A stretch of 64,000 bases of DNA from NCBI GenBank assembly GCA_000170815.1, contig ABCO01000009.1, forward strand, positions 92,596 to 156,595. Direction: 5' to 3'. Source of the DNA: an unidentified eubacterium SCB49 (GTDB taxonomy: Bacteria > Bacteroidota > Bacteroidia > Flavobacteriales > Flavobacteriaceae). The notes under the pieces are model-generated. The model did not search any database. It was not told where the DNA came from and saw only the letters and a program-made list of their open reading frames with translations. Below, piece after piece: positions 50,325-60,841 of the stretch (its first letter is position 1; every line of letters begins with the position of its first letter). A program made the position numbers and the translations under genes.

Positions 50325-50327
50325 ATT

Positions 50328-50777
50328 ATGGATATATTTCTTTGGATACTTATCTTTTTAATCACCTTTAGCATTATGGAGTTTATGGCATGGTTTACCC
50401 ATAAGTATATAATGCATGGATTTTTATGGAAACTTCATAAAGACCATCATCATAAAGATCATAATAGTTGGTGGGAACGCAATGATTTTTTCTTCATCTT
50501 CTATGCAGTAATAAGCATAGGTTGCTTTATATCTTGGGACTTTTATGGTGTTTGGGCAGGATTACCTATTGGTTTAGGCATATTTGCTTACGGTGTAGCA
50601 TACTTTTTTATTCACGATATTTTTATTCATCAGCGTTTTAAACTTTTTAGAAACGCCAATAATCGCTATGCAAAAGGAATAAGAAGAGCGCATAAAATGC
50701 ACCACAAACACCTTGGAAAAGAAAAAGGGGAATGCTTCGGAATGCTAGTTCCGCCTTTAAAATATTTCAAAAAATAA
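50328..50777 (+). CDS. crtZ: Beta-carotene hydroxylase
   Basis: His motifs HKYIMHGFLWKLHKDHHHKDH, HDIFIHQRF, HKMHHKHLGKEKGECFG. Confidence 0.94.
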   Translation: MDIFLWILIFLITFSIMEFMAWFTHKYIMHGFLWKLHKDHHHKDHNSWWERNDFFFIFYAVISIGCFISWDFYGVWAGLPIGLGIFAYGVAYFFIHDIFIHQRFKLFRNANNRYAKGIRRAHKMHHKHLGKEKGECFGMLVPPLKYFKK

Positions 50778-50780
50778 CTT

Positions 50781-51485
50781 ATGAAGAATTTATACCTCTA
50801 TATCAATATAGGGTCTTTTATTATTCCTTTTCTTTTCAGTTTTCATCCCAAACTGCAGTTTTACAAAAAATGGAAATACTTTTTTCCGGCCACAGCTATC
50901 ATGATGGCTTTTTATATATCTTGGGATATTGTTTTTACTAATGTTGGCTTCTGGGGCTTTAACGATGCTTACATAACAGGTTACAAATTATTTAACCTGC
51001 CTATAGAAGAATGGTTATTTTTTATCTGCATACCTTATGCTTGTTTATTTACGTTACACTCGTTATCATATCTATTACCCAACTTAACCTTTAATAAACA
51101 GCATACATCAATCATTCATACACTATTAATAAGCACAATGATTGTTTGTCTTTGGTACTATTATGATAGATGGTATACGCTAGTAAACTTTACTTACACC
51201 ATTCTTATTTTAGGATTGGTTTACAATAAAATGCCGACAAGACTAGGCCGTTTTTTACCTACTTTTTTTATTATTCTACTTCCATTTTTATTAGTCAATG
51301 GCATACTCACGGGTTCTTTTATCGAAGATCAAGTAGTCTGGTATGATCATACACAAAATATGGATATTCGTGTTTTTACAATTCCGGTAGAAGATGCTTT
51401 TTATGCCTTAGGGATGCTCCTTACCGTATATGTATTAATGGAATGGTTTGAAAGTCGAAGCAAAAAAAATAAATCTGACTTATAA
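50781..51485 (+). CDS. Lycopene cyclase (CrtYcd-type domain)
   Basis: Multi-TM; FNLPIEEWLFFICIPYACLF, FTIPVEDAFYALGMLL; last gene of carotenoid operon. Confidence 0.9.
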   Translation: MKNLYLYINIGSFIIPFLFSFHPKLQFYKKWKYFFPATAIMMAFYISWDIVFTNVGFWGFNDAYITGYKLFNLPIEEWLFFICIPYACLFTLHSLSYLLPNLTFNKQHTSIIHTLLISTMIVCLWYYYDRWYTLVNFTYTILILGLVYNKMPTRLGRFLPTFFIILLPFLLVNGILTGSFIEDQVVWYDHTQNMDIRVFTIPVEDAFYALGMLLTVYVLMEWFESRSKKNKSDL

Positions 51486-51651
51486 AAAAGCGCTGCTTAA
51501 CAGAATAAAGTCTCGCTTTTATTTTCTGCTATTAAACAGAGATAGAAGAGATTTCTACCTTATTAGCCACGAACAGCATAATTATAGGAGGCTTTACGTT
51601 TAGTCTATCAAGATGTACAGTTTTGTGGTTACCTCACATCTTTTCTATAAT

Positions 51652-51702
51652 AAAAAAACACGAGCTCAGTAAATGTACTTTACTTGAGCTCGTGTTTTTA
51701 CT
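51652..51702. terminator. Intrinsic terminator between convergent crt operon and recQ
   Basis: ACACGAGCTCAGTAAA-tgtac-TTTACTTGAGCTCGTGT with flanking A/T runs. Confidence 0.85.
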
Positions 51703-51764
51703 TTATATAATTCTCCTAAACTTTTATAATTAGATTTCTGTCTAGGTATTTTTGCGAGAAATGG

Positions 51765-53957
51765 TTAATTAGCTACTTCACTAATAAACTTGATGCGATA
51801 CAATCTTAGTTCTTCAGTATCATATTCACCATCAAACTCTTCCATTGCAGATTCAATATCATCATTTTCTGCTTCTAAAAAATACTCGTGAATTTCTTCT
51901 TGTTGATCATCATCTAACAAATCGTCTAGCCAGTAATTAATATTAAGCTTAGTACCACTATAAACAATGGCTTCCATTTGTTTAATAAGTTTTGGCATTT
52001 CAAGACCTTTAGAGCCTGCAATATCCGTGAGTGGTAACTTTCTATCTACATTTTGAATAATATACAACTTGTTTGCGCTATTGCTTCCGGTAGATTTTAC
52101 AACAAAATCATCTGGTCGTTCTATATCGTTATCTTCTACATATCGAGCTATAAGACTTACAAATGTTTTACCATATTTTTTTGCTTTACCTTCCCCTACG
52201 CCATGCACATTAGACATTTCTTCTAAAGTGATCGGGTACTTTAAAGCCATATCTTCTAATGAAGGGTCTTGAAAGATTACAAATGGCGGTAAAGTCATCT
52301 TTTCGGCAACTTTTTTCCTTTCTTCTTTTAATAATTTAAAGAGTTTTTCGTCTGCGACCGCCCCTCCTTTTTGGTTTACAATAATAGAATCATCATTCAC
52401 CTCTTTAAAAATATGATCTTCAGACATTAAAAAAGAAGTTGGATTTTTTAGAAACTCACGCCCCCGTTTTGTCACCTTTACAACACCATAACTTTCTATA
52501 TCTTTCTTTAAATAACCTGCAACAAGTAGCTGTCTTAGTAGAGCGAGCCAATGTACATCTTCTTTATCTGCACCAATCCCAAAAAAGGCTTGTTTGTCGG
52601 TTCTATGCGATTTTATCATCGCATTCAACTTTCCTGTAATTACGTTTACTACTTCTTTAGATTTATACTGTTCATTCGTTTTTGTAATCACAGAAATCAC
52701 TTTTACAGCATCATCTTTAGCTTCATGCTGCTTTTTAGGATGACGCATATTATCATCCATATCTCCACCTTCACCAGTTTCGTTATCAAAATCTTCTCCA
52801 AAATAATGAAGAATAAACTTTCTTCTAGACATAGATGTTTCAGCAAAAGCCACCATCTCTTGTAATAAAGCATGACCTATTTCCTGTTCTGCAACAGGTT
52901 TACCGCTCATAAACTTCTCTAGTTTTTCAATATCTTTATAAGAGTAGTAAGCTAAACAGTGTCCTTCTCCACCATCTCTTCCAGCTCTTCCGGTCTCTTG
53001 ATAATAGCTTTCAATACTTTTAGGCATGTCATTATGAATCACAAACCTTACATCTGGTTTATCAATTCCCATCCCAAAAGCAATAGTAGCCACAACCACA
53101 TCACACTCTTCCATTAAGAACATGTCTTGATGTCGCACTCTTGTTTTTGCATCTAAACCTGCATGATAAGGTACCGCCTTTATTCCGTTTACTTGTAATA
53201 TTTGAGCAAGCTCTTCTACACGTTTACGGCTTAGGCAATAAATAATACCGCTTTTACCTTCATTCTGTTTTACAAATCTGGTAATATCGCTATCTATATT
53301 TTTTGTCTTTGAACGTACCTCATAATATAGGTTAGGCCTATTAAAAGAAGCCTTAAACGTATTTGCAGAGGTCATTGCAAGGTTTTTCAGAATATCTTCT
53401 TGCACTTTTTCTGTTGCCGTAGCGGTAAGTCCAATAATTGGAATGTTTTCTCCAATGCGCTCTATAATACTTTTTAAATTCCTGTATTCTGGCCTAAAAT
53501 CATGACCCCACTCACTTATACAGTGTGCTTCGTCTATTGCTAAGAAAGAAATAGTTTGATTTTGTAAAAAATCTACATATTCATCTTTAGTTAAAGACTC
53601 TGGAGCTACATACAAGAGTTTTGTAATACCACTTTCGATATCACTTTTTACCTGTTTAACTTCAGTTTTATTGAGGGATGAGTTAAGCACATGGGCAATA
53701 CCCTCATCAGAAGAGATTGCGCGCAAGGCGTCTACTTGGTTTTTCATTAAAGCAATAAGAGGAGAAACTACAATAGCAGTTCCTTCATTCATAAGAGCAG
53801 GTAATTGATAACAGAGAGATTTTCCACCGCCTGTTGGCATTATAACAAAGGTATTCTCTCGATTAAGAATACTTTGTATCACTACTTCTTGTAATCCTTT
53901 GAATTTTGAAAATCCAAAATATTGCTTTAAAGCTGCATATAAATCAACTTTAGTCAC
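51765..53957 (-). CDS. recQ: ATP-dependent DNA helicase RecQ
   Basis: MPTGGGKSLCYQLPAL, AIDEAHCISEWGHDFRPEY, ETGRAGRDG; HRDC-like C terminus. Confidence 0.96.
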   Translation of the reverse strand: MTKVDLYAALKQYFGFSKFKGLQEVVIQSILNRENTFVIMPTGGGKSLCYQLPALMNEGTAIVVSPLIALMKNQVDALRAISSDEGIAHVLNSSLNKTEVKQVKSDIESGITKLLYVAPESLTKDEYVDFLQNQTISFLAIDEAHCISEWGHDFRPEYRNLKSIIERIGENIPIIGLTATATEKVQEDILKNLAMTSANTFKASFNRPNLYYEVRSKTKNIDSDITRFVKQNEGKSGIIYCLSRKRVEELAQILQVNGIKAVPYHAGLDAKTRVRHQDMFLMEECDVVVATIAFGMGIDKPDVRFVIHNDMPKSIESYYQETGRAGRDGGEGHCLAYYSYKDIEKLEKFMSGKPVAEQEIGHALLQEMVAFAETSMSRRKFILHYFGEDFDNETGEGGDMDDNMRHPKKQHEAKDDAVKVISVITKTNEQYKSKEVVNVITGKLNAMIKSHRTDKQAFFGIGADKEDVHWLALLRQLLVAGYLKKDIESYGVVKVTKRGREFLKNPTSFLMSEDHIFKEVNDDSIIVNQKGGAVADEKLFKLLKEERKKVAEKMTLPPFVIFQDPSLEDMALKYPITLEEMSNVHGVGEGKAKKYGKTFVSLIARYVEDNDIERPDDFVVKSTGSNSANKLYIIQNVDRKLPLTDIAGSKGLEMPKLIKQMEAIVYSGTKLNINYWLDDLLDDDQQEEIHEYFLEAENDDIESAMEEFDGEYDTEELRLYRIKFISEVAN

Positions 53958-54143
53958 GTTTTGTTTTTTGTATTTATAAAGATAACACCTTTAATTGGCT
54001 AAACTGTTGTATTAACCTAGCAACAATCGTAATTTTGTATCTCACGAGTTTGCTCGAAAAGCACTAGGTGTTCTAGACATATTTTTTCAGTATGAAATAT
54101 ACTAAAATTATAAAATATAGCAAGCCAATAAACCCATAGAGTT

Positions 54144-55109
54144 GTGAACGATTTTAATTCTATTATAAAAAACGCAAAACAAACGATTCTCGCCGAGGCA
54201 AAAGCTATCGAAAACCTAGCTTCTTTGGTAGACGATTCATTTGCTCAAGCTGTTACAGCCATACTGCAATCCTCTGGACGTGTTATTGTTACAGGAATAG
54301 GGAAAAGCGCCAATATCGCAACAAAGATTGTGGCAACATTAAATAGTACAGGAACTCCTGCTATTTTTATGCACGCAGCAGATGCAATTCACGGAGATTT
54401 AGGAACAATTCAAGAAGACGATACCGTTATTTGTATCTCTAAAAGTGGAAATACACCAGAAATAAAAGTGCTGGTTCCGTTAATTAAAGCTCGAAAAAAC
54501 AAAATAATCGCGATTACTTCTAATAAAGAATCCTTTTTAGGGGAGCAAGCAGACTTTATTTTAAATGCTTATATCGAAAAAGAAGCTTGTCCTAACAATC
54601 TAGCACCAACAACTAGTACTACAGCCCAATTAGTCATGGGTGACGCACTAGCTGTATGCTTATTAGAACTAAGAGGTTTTACTAGTAAAGATTTTGCAAA
54701 ATATCATCCAGGTGGTTCTCTTGGAAAGCAGTTATACCTAAGAGTTAGCGATCTAACCAGCCTTAACGAATTACCGCAAGTAGCACCAGAGACTCCTTTG
54801 AAAGAAGTGATTATAGAAATTTCTAAAAAAATGCTTGGAGTTACAGCCGTTATTGATGCTGACAAGATTGTAGGAATTATAACAGATGGAGATTTAAGAC
54901 GTATGCTAACCAAAGTTGATAGCATGGCTGGATTAACAGCAAAAGATATAATGACTAAAAACCCTAAGTTAATAGATAACAATGCGATGGCTGTAGAAGC
55001 TAGTGCAATCATGGAGTCTAACGGAATTACACAAATACTTGCACATAGTGAAGGTATATATAAAGGTGTAGTACATATACACAACCTTACTAAAGAAGGT
55101 ATCTTATAA
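54144..55109 (+). CDS. kdsD: KpsF/GutQ arabinose-5-phosphate isomerase (SIS plus 2 CBS)
   Basis: GRVIVTGIGKSANIATKIVATLNSTGTPAIFMHAADAIHGDLG; GVTAVIDADKIVGIITDGDLRRML; GTG start. Confidence 0.93.
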   Translation: MNDFNSIIKNAKQTILAEAKAIENLASLVDDSFAQAVTAILQSSGRVIVTGIGKSANIATKIVATLNSTGTPAIFMHAADAIHGDLGTIQEDDTVICISKSGNTPEIKVLVPLIKARKNKIIAITSNKESFLGEQADFILNAYIEKEACPNNLAPTTSTTAQLVMGDALAVCLLELRGFTSKDFAKYHPGGSLGKQLYLRVSDLTSLNELPQVAPETPLKEVIIEISKKMLGVTAVIDADKIVGIITDGDLRRMLTKVDSMAGLTAKDIMTKNPKLIDNNAMAVEASAIMESNGITQILAHSEGIYKGVVHIHNLTKEGIL

Positions 55110-55114
55110 ACTAT

Positions 55115-55945
55115 ATGAAAAAGGAAACAGCCACACCAGAAGCAGAAATGTCTTTTCTAGATCACCTAGAAGAACTACGCTGGCATTTAATACGGTCTAC
55201 ACTAGCAGTTGTTGTTATTGGGATCGCCGCTTTTATTGCTAAGGGATTTATATTTGATGGCATTCTTTTATGGCCCAAAAATGCAAGTTTTCCTACCTAT
55301 CAGTTTTTATGTAACGCTGCAAAAATTATAGGTTTAGAAAGTTTTTGTTTTACCGAAATGCCATTTGCCATACAAAGTAGAACCATGGCGGGACAGTTTT
55401 CTGCCCATATTTGGACCTCAATCACAGCAGGTATTATTGTGGCATTTCCATATATAATCTTCGAATTTTACAAATTTGTGAGTCCAGGTTTGCACGAAAA
55501 TGAACGCAGAAACAGTAAAGGTTTTATTATTGCAGCATCCTTATTGTTTTTTACAGGCGTACTTTTTGGTTATTTTATCGTTACTCCACTATCAATCAAT
55601 TTTTTAGGAACTTACCAGGTAAGTGAATCTGTACTTAACGAGTTTGACCTTGACAGTTATATAGGCTTAGTACGTGCTTCTGTACTCGCTTGTGGCATTG
55701 TTTTTGAACTCCCAATAATCATATATTTCCTAACAAAAATAGGATTAGTAACACCGGAATATCTTAGAAAATATCGCAAATTAGCACTCGTTCTAGTTTT
55801 AATACTCTCTGCAGTAATAACGCCACCAGACATTGCTAGTCAAGTAATAGTAGCCGTTCCTGTACTTATTTTATATGAAGTTAGTATCTATATTAGTCGC
55901 GGTGTAATACGCAGACAAGAAAAAGCAGCAAAACAAAACGCTTAA
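55115..55945 (+). CDS. tatC: Twin-arginine translocase subunit TatC
   Basis: MSFLDHLEELRWHLIRS, FYKFVSPGLHENERR, FELPIIIYFLTKIGLVTPEYLRKYRKLA. Confidence 0.96.
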   Translation: MKKETATPEAEMSFLDHLEELRWHLIRSTLAVVVIGIAAFIAKGFIFDGILLWPKNASFPTYQFLCNAAKIIGLESFCFTEMPFAIQSRTMAGQFSAHIWTSITAGIIVAFPYIIFEFYKFVSPGLHENERRNSKGFIIAASLLFFTGVLFGYFIVTPLSINFLGTYQVSESVLNEFDLDSYIGLVRASVLACGIVFELPIIIYFLTKIGLVTPEYLRKYRKLALVLVLILSAVITPPDIASQVIVAVPVLILYEVSIYISRGVIRRQEKAAKQNA

Positions 55946-55955
55946 TCACAGTTCA

Positions 55956-56303
55956 ATGAATCAAGTAGAAGAATTTAACGCATATCGTTCAAAAATGAAC
56001 GCGCGTATTTTAGAAGACAACAACAAGATTATAAAACGTATTTTTAATCTTGACACCAATGCCTTCACAGACGGCGCTTTACCTAAAAAAACGAAAGAAA
56101 TTTTAGGTTTAGGAAACTCATTAGTACTCCGTTGTGACGACTGTGTAAAGTATCACTTAGAAGCTTGCAGCCAGCTTAATGTTACTACAGAAGAGCTAGT
56201 AGAAGCTATGAGTGTTTCTCTTCTAGTGGGAGGGACAATTATGATTCCTCACCTACGTAGAGCTTATGAATATTGGGACGAACTACAAGAACTTAAAAAG
56301 TAA
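55956..56303 (+). CDS. Carboxymuconolactone decarboxylase family protein
   Basis: LVLRCDDCVKYHLEACSQLNVTTEELVEAMSVSLLVGGTIMIPHLRRA. Confidence 0.88.
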   Translation: MNQVEEFNAYRSKMNARILEDNNKIIKRIFNLDTNAFTDGALPKKTKEILGLGNSLVLRCDDCVKYHLEACSQLNVTTEELVEAMSVSLLVGGTIMIPHLRRAYEYWDELQELKK

Positions 56304-56360
56304 TTTTTTTTCTTCGGAAATTTTAATGGTATTTTTAACGTTATAGGTAAAACAACTCTT

Positions 56361-57107
56361 ATGAAACTTAAAGCAGAAAATTTAATGAAATCCTACAAAG
56401 GCCGAAAGGTTGTTAAAGGAATAACTGTAGAAGTAAATCAAGGAGAAATTGTGGGGCTACTTGGCCCTAATGGTGCTGGTAAAACAACTTCATTTTATAT
56501 GATTGTTGGCCTTATAAAACCTAACGGCGGTACCATACATCTTGACGGTACCGAGATTACAAAATACCCAATGTACAAACGTGCACAAAACGGAATTGGA
56601 TACCTCGCACAAGAGGCATCTGTATTTAGAAAATTAAGTGTAGAAGACAATATATTAAGTGTTTTACAGATGACTAAGCTTTCTAAAAAAGAACAGAAAG
56701 CTAAAATGGAATCGCTGATTGAGGAGTTTGGTTTAGGTCATATCCGTAAAAACCGAGGGGATCTTTTAAGTGGTGGAGAACGAAGACGTACAGAGATCGC
56801 CAGAGCATTAGCAACAGACCCTAATTTTATTTTACTAGACGAGCCATTTGCCGGGGTAGACCCCGTTGCCGTAGAAGACATACAACGTATTGTAGCAAAG
56901 CTAAAAAACAAAAACATTGGTATTCTTATTACCGATCACAACGTACAAGAAACACTTGCCATTACAGACAGAACCTATTTAATGTTTGAAGGCAGCATCT
57001 TAAAGCACGGAAAACCCGAAGAACTTGCCGCAGACGAGATGGTACGTAAAGTATATTTAGGGCAAAACTTTGAGCTACGAAAAACGAAGATTGATTTTAA
57101 CGCTTAG
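56361..57107 (+). CDS. lptB: LPS export ABC transporter ATP-binding protein LptB
   Basis: [59 protein letters not shown]. Confidence 0.96.
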   Translation: MKLKAENLMKSYKGRKVVKGITVEVNQGEIVGLLGPNGAGKTTSFYMIVGLIKPNGGTIHLDGTEITKYPMYKRAQNGIGYLAQEASVFRKLSVEDNILSVLQMTKLSKKEQKAKMESLIEEFGLGHIRKNRGDLLSGGERRRTEIARALATDPNFILLDEPFAGVDPVAVEDIQRIVAKLKNKNIGILITDHNVQETLAITDRTYLMFEGSILKHGKPEELAADEMVRKVYLGQNFELRKTKIDFNA

Positions 57108-57129
57108 TAAATAGCTTTCGATATACTAT

Positions 57130-57984
57130 TCTTGCTGAAGCTTGTCGAAGTGAATCAAAAAACAAACATACCACTGTCACACTGAGCGCAGTCGAAGTGA
57201 ATCAAAACCCAAACGCACCACTGTCACACTGAGCGCAATCGAAGTGAATCAAAAAGACTACTTTTCAATGTATTTACTCAATAACAAAACACGTGCTTAG
57301 ACAAAACTTGAAAAATTGTGACAAGCATTGTCTTCGACTGCGCTCAGACTGACATTATGATTTGTTTGAGTCTTCGACAAGATCAGGGTCACAGGTAGAT
57401 TATTTTTCAAACTTTTCAATGTCATGCTGAGCTTGTCGAAGCACAACAACATCACAAACCTAACGCAGTTAACTCTTGCCCTTCGACAAGCTCAGGGTGA
57501 CAGTTAGTATAATAATAAAATCCAAACGCACCATTGTCACACTGAGCGCAGTCGAAGGGCATCAAAAAGACTACATTTTAATGTATTTACTCAATAACAA
57601 AACACGCGCTATGGCAAAACTTGGAAAATTGCGACAAGCATTGTCTTCGACTGCGCTCAGACTGACATTATGATTTGTTTGAGTCTTCAACAAACTCAGG
57701 GTCACAGATAGGTTATTTTTCAAACTTTTCAATGTCATGCTGAGCTTGTCGAAGCACAACAACATCACAAAACTTAACGCCGTTAACTCTTACCCTTCGA
57801 CAAGCTCAGGATGACAGTTAGTATATTAATAAAATCAAAACGCACCACTGTCACACTGAGCGCAGTCGAAGTGAATCAAAAAGACTACATTTTAATGTAT
57901 TTACTCAATAACAAAACACGTGCTATGGCAAAACTTGGAAAATTGTGACAAGCATTGTCTTCGACTGCGCTCAGACAGACATTA
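57130..57984. repeat. REP-like array organised as ~313-bp higher-order tandem repeat
   Basis: About 14 arms of type TGTCACACTGAGCGCAGTCGAAG / CTTCGACAAGCTCAGGGTGACAG; unit start CGCACCA at 57214, 57527, 57841. Confidence 0.95.
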
Positions 57985-59142
57985 TAAAACCTTCTTACCT
58001 TGCCAAACTTCCACATACTTACTAGCAACCCGAACGTGATCGTGAATCTCAGCCACAAACTTTGAAGCACGCTCCCCTATTTCTGTAATCAATATTGGGT
58101 TATCAATTAATTTACTCAATTCATCTACAAGATAAGTTGCATCTGGCAATGCATTAATAGCAACTGGTGCTTTAAGATTATAATAAGTTTCAAATGCTGC
58201 CTCAGCTCCCGTAAAAACTACTTTTCCTTTTGCCATTGCTTCTAGTGCATTATACCCTTGATCATAGGCTAATACTTGATCTAAAAGTATGTGTGCTTTA
58301 TTGTATCGTTCTATATACTCGGCATAAGGTAAATTCTCTACAATGTCAATTATAACTTTATCTCCGTATTTCTCTTTTATAACTTTTAGAGCTTCTTCAA
58401 AAAATACAATTCCTTTTGTGTGATAATTACCTCGATTTATTCCCATAAAAATAACAACAGGCTCTATCACTTCATTTTCTATAATAGTTAGTCTAGACAG
58501 ATTTACAGGATTAGGCATTAGCCCAACATATTTAGGGTGGTCAAGCAAAGGCAAATGATAATCCATGTCTGATGCAATCACACCATCAATACGCTCATAA
58601 ATATAATCGTGTAAGGCTTTAAATGGAGCAGTCAAGTATTTTGTCATAGATGCAAAACGCTCTTTTGCAAAAGAACCATCTTTATAGCCAGACAACACAG
58701 AATAAGGATGTGCATTACTCATAGCATGAGAAACACTCACAAAATCTGCTCCACAACTTAAAAGAAAAAGTTTTTTATTATGCTCGCTTAAAAATTTGAC
58801 AATCCTAATTTCCTCTTTTGGCTGTATTGTAAATGGACTTTCATTAATCAATTGTACAACATCAAAACCTTTTAGTTGATCGCTTTTTTTAAAAAATTGA
58901 TTTGCAATATTTCGGGAAGTGATATCAATACCAAACAATTTATAAATCCCTACTTTTACCTTAGCAGGTATACCGCTGTCATATTTTCGCGTAAGCAAAA
59001 TATCGCTTGGGTATTTTTTAAAAAAATCGCCGGTAGAAATGAGTAAAACCTCATGACCTAGCACCTGTAACCCTTCTTTTAAAGAATTATGTAATCTGCT
59101 ATACTCACCTACTAAAAGTATTCTCATATCTTTGTGCTTCAA
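57982..59142 (-). CDS. Glycosyltransferase (group 1-like)
   Basis: MRILLVGEYSRLHNSLKEGLQVLGHEVLLIS; VIFMGINRGNYHTKGIVFFEEALKVI; YNALEAMAKGKVVFTG. Confidence 0.75.
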   Translation of the reverse strand: MKHKDMRILLVGEYSRLHNSLKEGLQVLGHEVLLISTGDFFKKYPSDILLTRKYDSGIPAKVKVGIYKLFGIDITSRNIANQFFKKSDQLKGFDVVQLINESPFTIQPKEEIRIVKFLSEHNKKLFLLSCGADFVSVSHAMSNAHPYSVLSGYKDGSFAKERFASMTKYLTAPFKALHDYIYERIDGVIASDMDYHLPLLDHPKYVGLMPNPVNLSRLTIIENEVIEPVVIFMGINRGNYHTKGIVFFEEALKVIKEKYGDKVIIDIVENLPYAEYIERYNKAHILLDQVLAYDQGYNALEAMAKGKVVFTGAEAAFETYYNLKAPVAINALPDATYLVDELSKLIDNPILITEIGERASKFVAEIHDHVRVASKYVEVWQGKKVL

Positions 59143-59153
59143 GAAACAATAAG

Positions 59154-60251
59154 TTGCCCAAATATAGCCATATAAAAGTTTGTATTGTCACGATTTCTCT
59201 CGCAAAAGGCGGTGCAGAACGCTCTACGGCAATCTTATCGCAAATGCTAGATTCTCAAGGTTTTGATGTCCATTTAGTAACACTCACAAACGAGATTGTC
59301 TACCCATATGCAGGTAAATTGTTCAATCTAGGTGTATTTAAAGACCAACAAGACAACACATTAAGTAGGCTTAGTCGTTTTAAACAACTTCGGAAATATC
59401 TAAAACAGGAACAATTTGACCTCATCATTGACAACCGAAACAGACAATCTGCCTTAAAAGAACTGTATTATCTTAATTATATATACCGCAAACAAAAAAT
59501 AGTATATGTGGTTAGAAGTTTTAATTTAGACCAGTATTTTCCTAAATTAAAAGTAGTTTCTCAATTAATGGTGAAACGTGCTGTAAAAATAGTTGGTGTT
59601 GCAGAAGCAGTTTCTGAGGCAGTTAACACCAAATTCAACACCAACAAAGCCGTTACTGTTTACAACCCAACACCGCAATTTAAAACTTCAAAAACACCCT
59701 CTCCTTTTAAAGAAAAGTATATCATCTTTTTAGGACGTTTGGTTGAAAACGTAAAAAACTTCACCCTTTTATTAGAAGGCTATAAAAAATCGAATATTTC
59801 TGCTGCAAACGTACACCTCAAAATAATGGGTGAAGGGCAAGACAAAAACTTTATTTTAGATAAAATAAACGAACTTAATCTTTCTAAAACTGTTGAGATC
59901 TTACCTTTTACACCTAACATACAACCTTTTGTTGCCCACGCAGAATTTTTAGCATTGACCAGCCATTATGAAGGTTTCCCAAGAGTTCTTATAGAAGCTT
60001 TATCTCAACAAACACCTATTGTATCTGTTGACTGTAAAAGTGGGCCAAGCGAGATTGTTGTACCAGAAAAAAACGGGATTCTTGTTCCAAATTATGATGC
60101 AGAAGCGTTGGGGAAAGCTTTTACAAAAATGATTAACGAACCAGATTTTTTATTACATTGTAAAAACAATGCGCTATCGAGTATTGCACATTTAAAACAA
60201 GATTACATTGCAAAACAATGGCGGCAACTTATAGTGGATGCCGTAAAATGA
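59154..60251 (+). CDS. Glycosyltransferase family 4 (TTG start)
   Basis: SLAKGGAERSTAILSQML; IIFLGRLVENVKNFTLLLEGYKK; HYEGFPRVLIEALSQQTPIVSVDCKSGPSEIV. Confidence 0.92.
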   Translation: MPKYSHIKVCIVTISLAKGGAERSTAILSQMLDSQGFDVHLVTLTNEIVYPYAGKLFNLGVFKDQQDNTLSRLSRFKQLRKYLKQEQFDLIIDNRNRQSALKELYYLNYIYRKQKIVYVVRSFNLDQYFPKLKVVSQLMVKRAVKIVGVAEAVSEAVNTKFNTNKAVTVYNPTPQFKTSKTPSPFKEKYIIFLGRLVENVKNFTLLLEGYKKSNISAANVHLKIMGEGQDKNFILDKINELNLSKTVEILPFTPNIQPFVAHAEFLALTSHYEGFPRVLIEALSQQTPIVSVDCKSGPSEIVVPEKNGILVPNYDAEALGKAFTKMINEPDFLLHCKNNALSSIAHLKQDYIAKQWRQLIVDAVK

Positions 60252-60311
60252 TGCTATTTTTAAGTTTGATTAATATTAAAAAAACACTATCTTGATATAA
60301 ATATTTGTGTT

Positions 60312-60548
60312 ATGAAAACTATTGAAATTAAAAAGAAATTAATCAATCAAATTAATTTATCTAAAAACAAAAGTTTACTTGAGGAGTTTTATCGCTTTCT
60401 CAATCTTGAAAATGAGACCCACGAAATTTATGAGCTCAACCTAGAGCAAACAAATGCAATAGCTGAGGCTCGAGAGCAAATTAAAAATGGTGATTACCTA
60501 ACAAACGAGCAAGCAAATCAAGAGATTGATCAATGGTTAAGCAAATAA
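60312..60548 (+). CDS. Putative antitoxin of TA pair
   Basis: 78 aa acidic-region ORF overlapping the downstream toxin by 16 bp; C-terminal EAREQIKNGDYLTNEQANQEIDQWLSK. Confidence 0.78.
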   Translation: MKTIEIKKKLINQINLSKNKSLLEEFYRFLNLENETHEIYELNLEQTNAIAEAREQIKNGDYLTNEQANQEIDQWLSK

Positions 60549-60841
60549 TCTGGTCGAGAAGAGCACAAGCTGACAGATTAGATATATTAAACTACTGGAA
60601 TCAAAGAAATAAATCTAAAACTTTTAGCAAAAAACTAAATGAGCTTTTTAAAGAAGCTGTAAAACTAATCGCAGAATATCCAGAAATTGGAAAGCTAACG
60701 GATGACAAAAATGCAAGAATAAAAATTGTTAGTGATTATTTTATTATTTATGAACTTGATGAAGAATACCGCTTATACATACTTACAATTTGGGACAGTA
60801 GGCAAAAACCAGAAAAACTCGAGCAAATATTACGTAAATAA
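60533..60841 (+). CDS. RelE/ParE family toxin
   Basis: IIWSRRAQADRLDILNYWNQRNKS...YPEIGKLTDDKNARIKIVSDYFIIYELDEEYRLYILTIWDSRQKPEKL. Confidence 0.9.
   Translation: MVKQIIWSRRAQADRLDILNYWNQRNKSKTFSKKLNELFKEAVKLIAEYPEIGKLTDDKNARIKIVSDYFIIYELDEEYRLYILTIWDSRQKPEKLEQILRK

Noticed and set aside
57130-57984. Possible CRISPR array
   Set aside because: Repeats are palindromic arms in both orientations inside a 313-bp composite unit, spacers are not unique, and no cas genes are present; REP-like array fits better.
57476-58070. ORFs 57476-57673 (+), 57571-57768 (-), 57885-58070 (-)
   Set aside because: They are translations of the repeat arms (e.g. LSAVEG/LSAVEDNAC strings repeated), so very unlikely to be genes.
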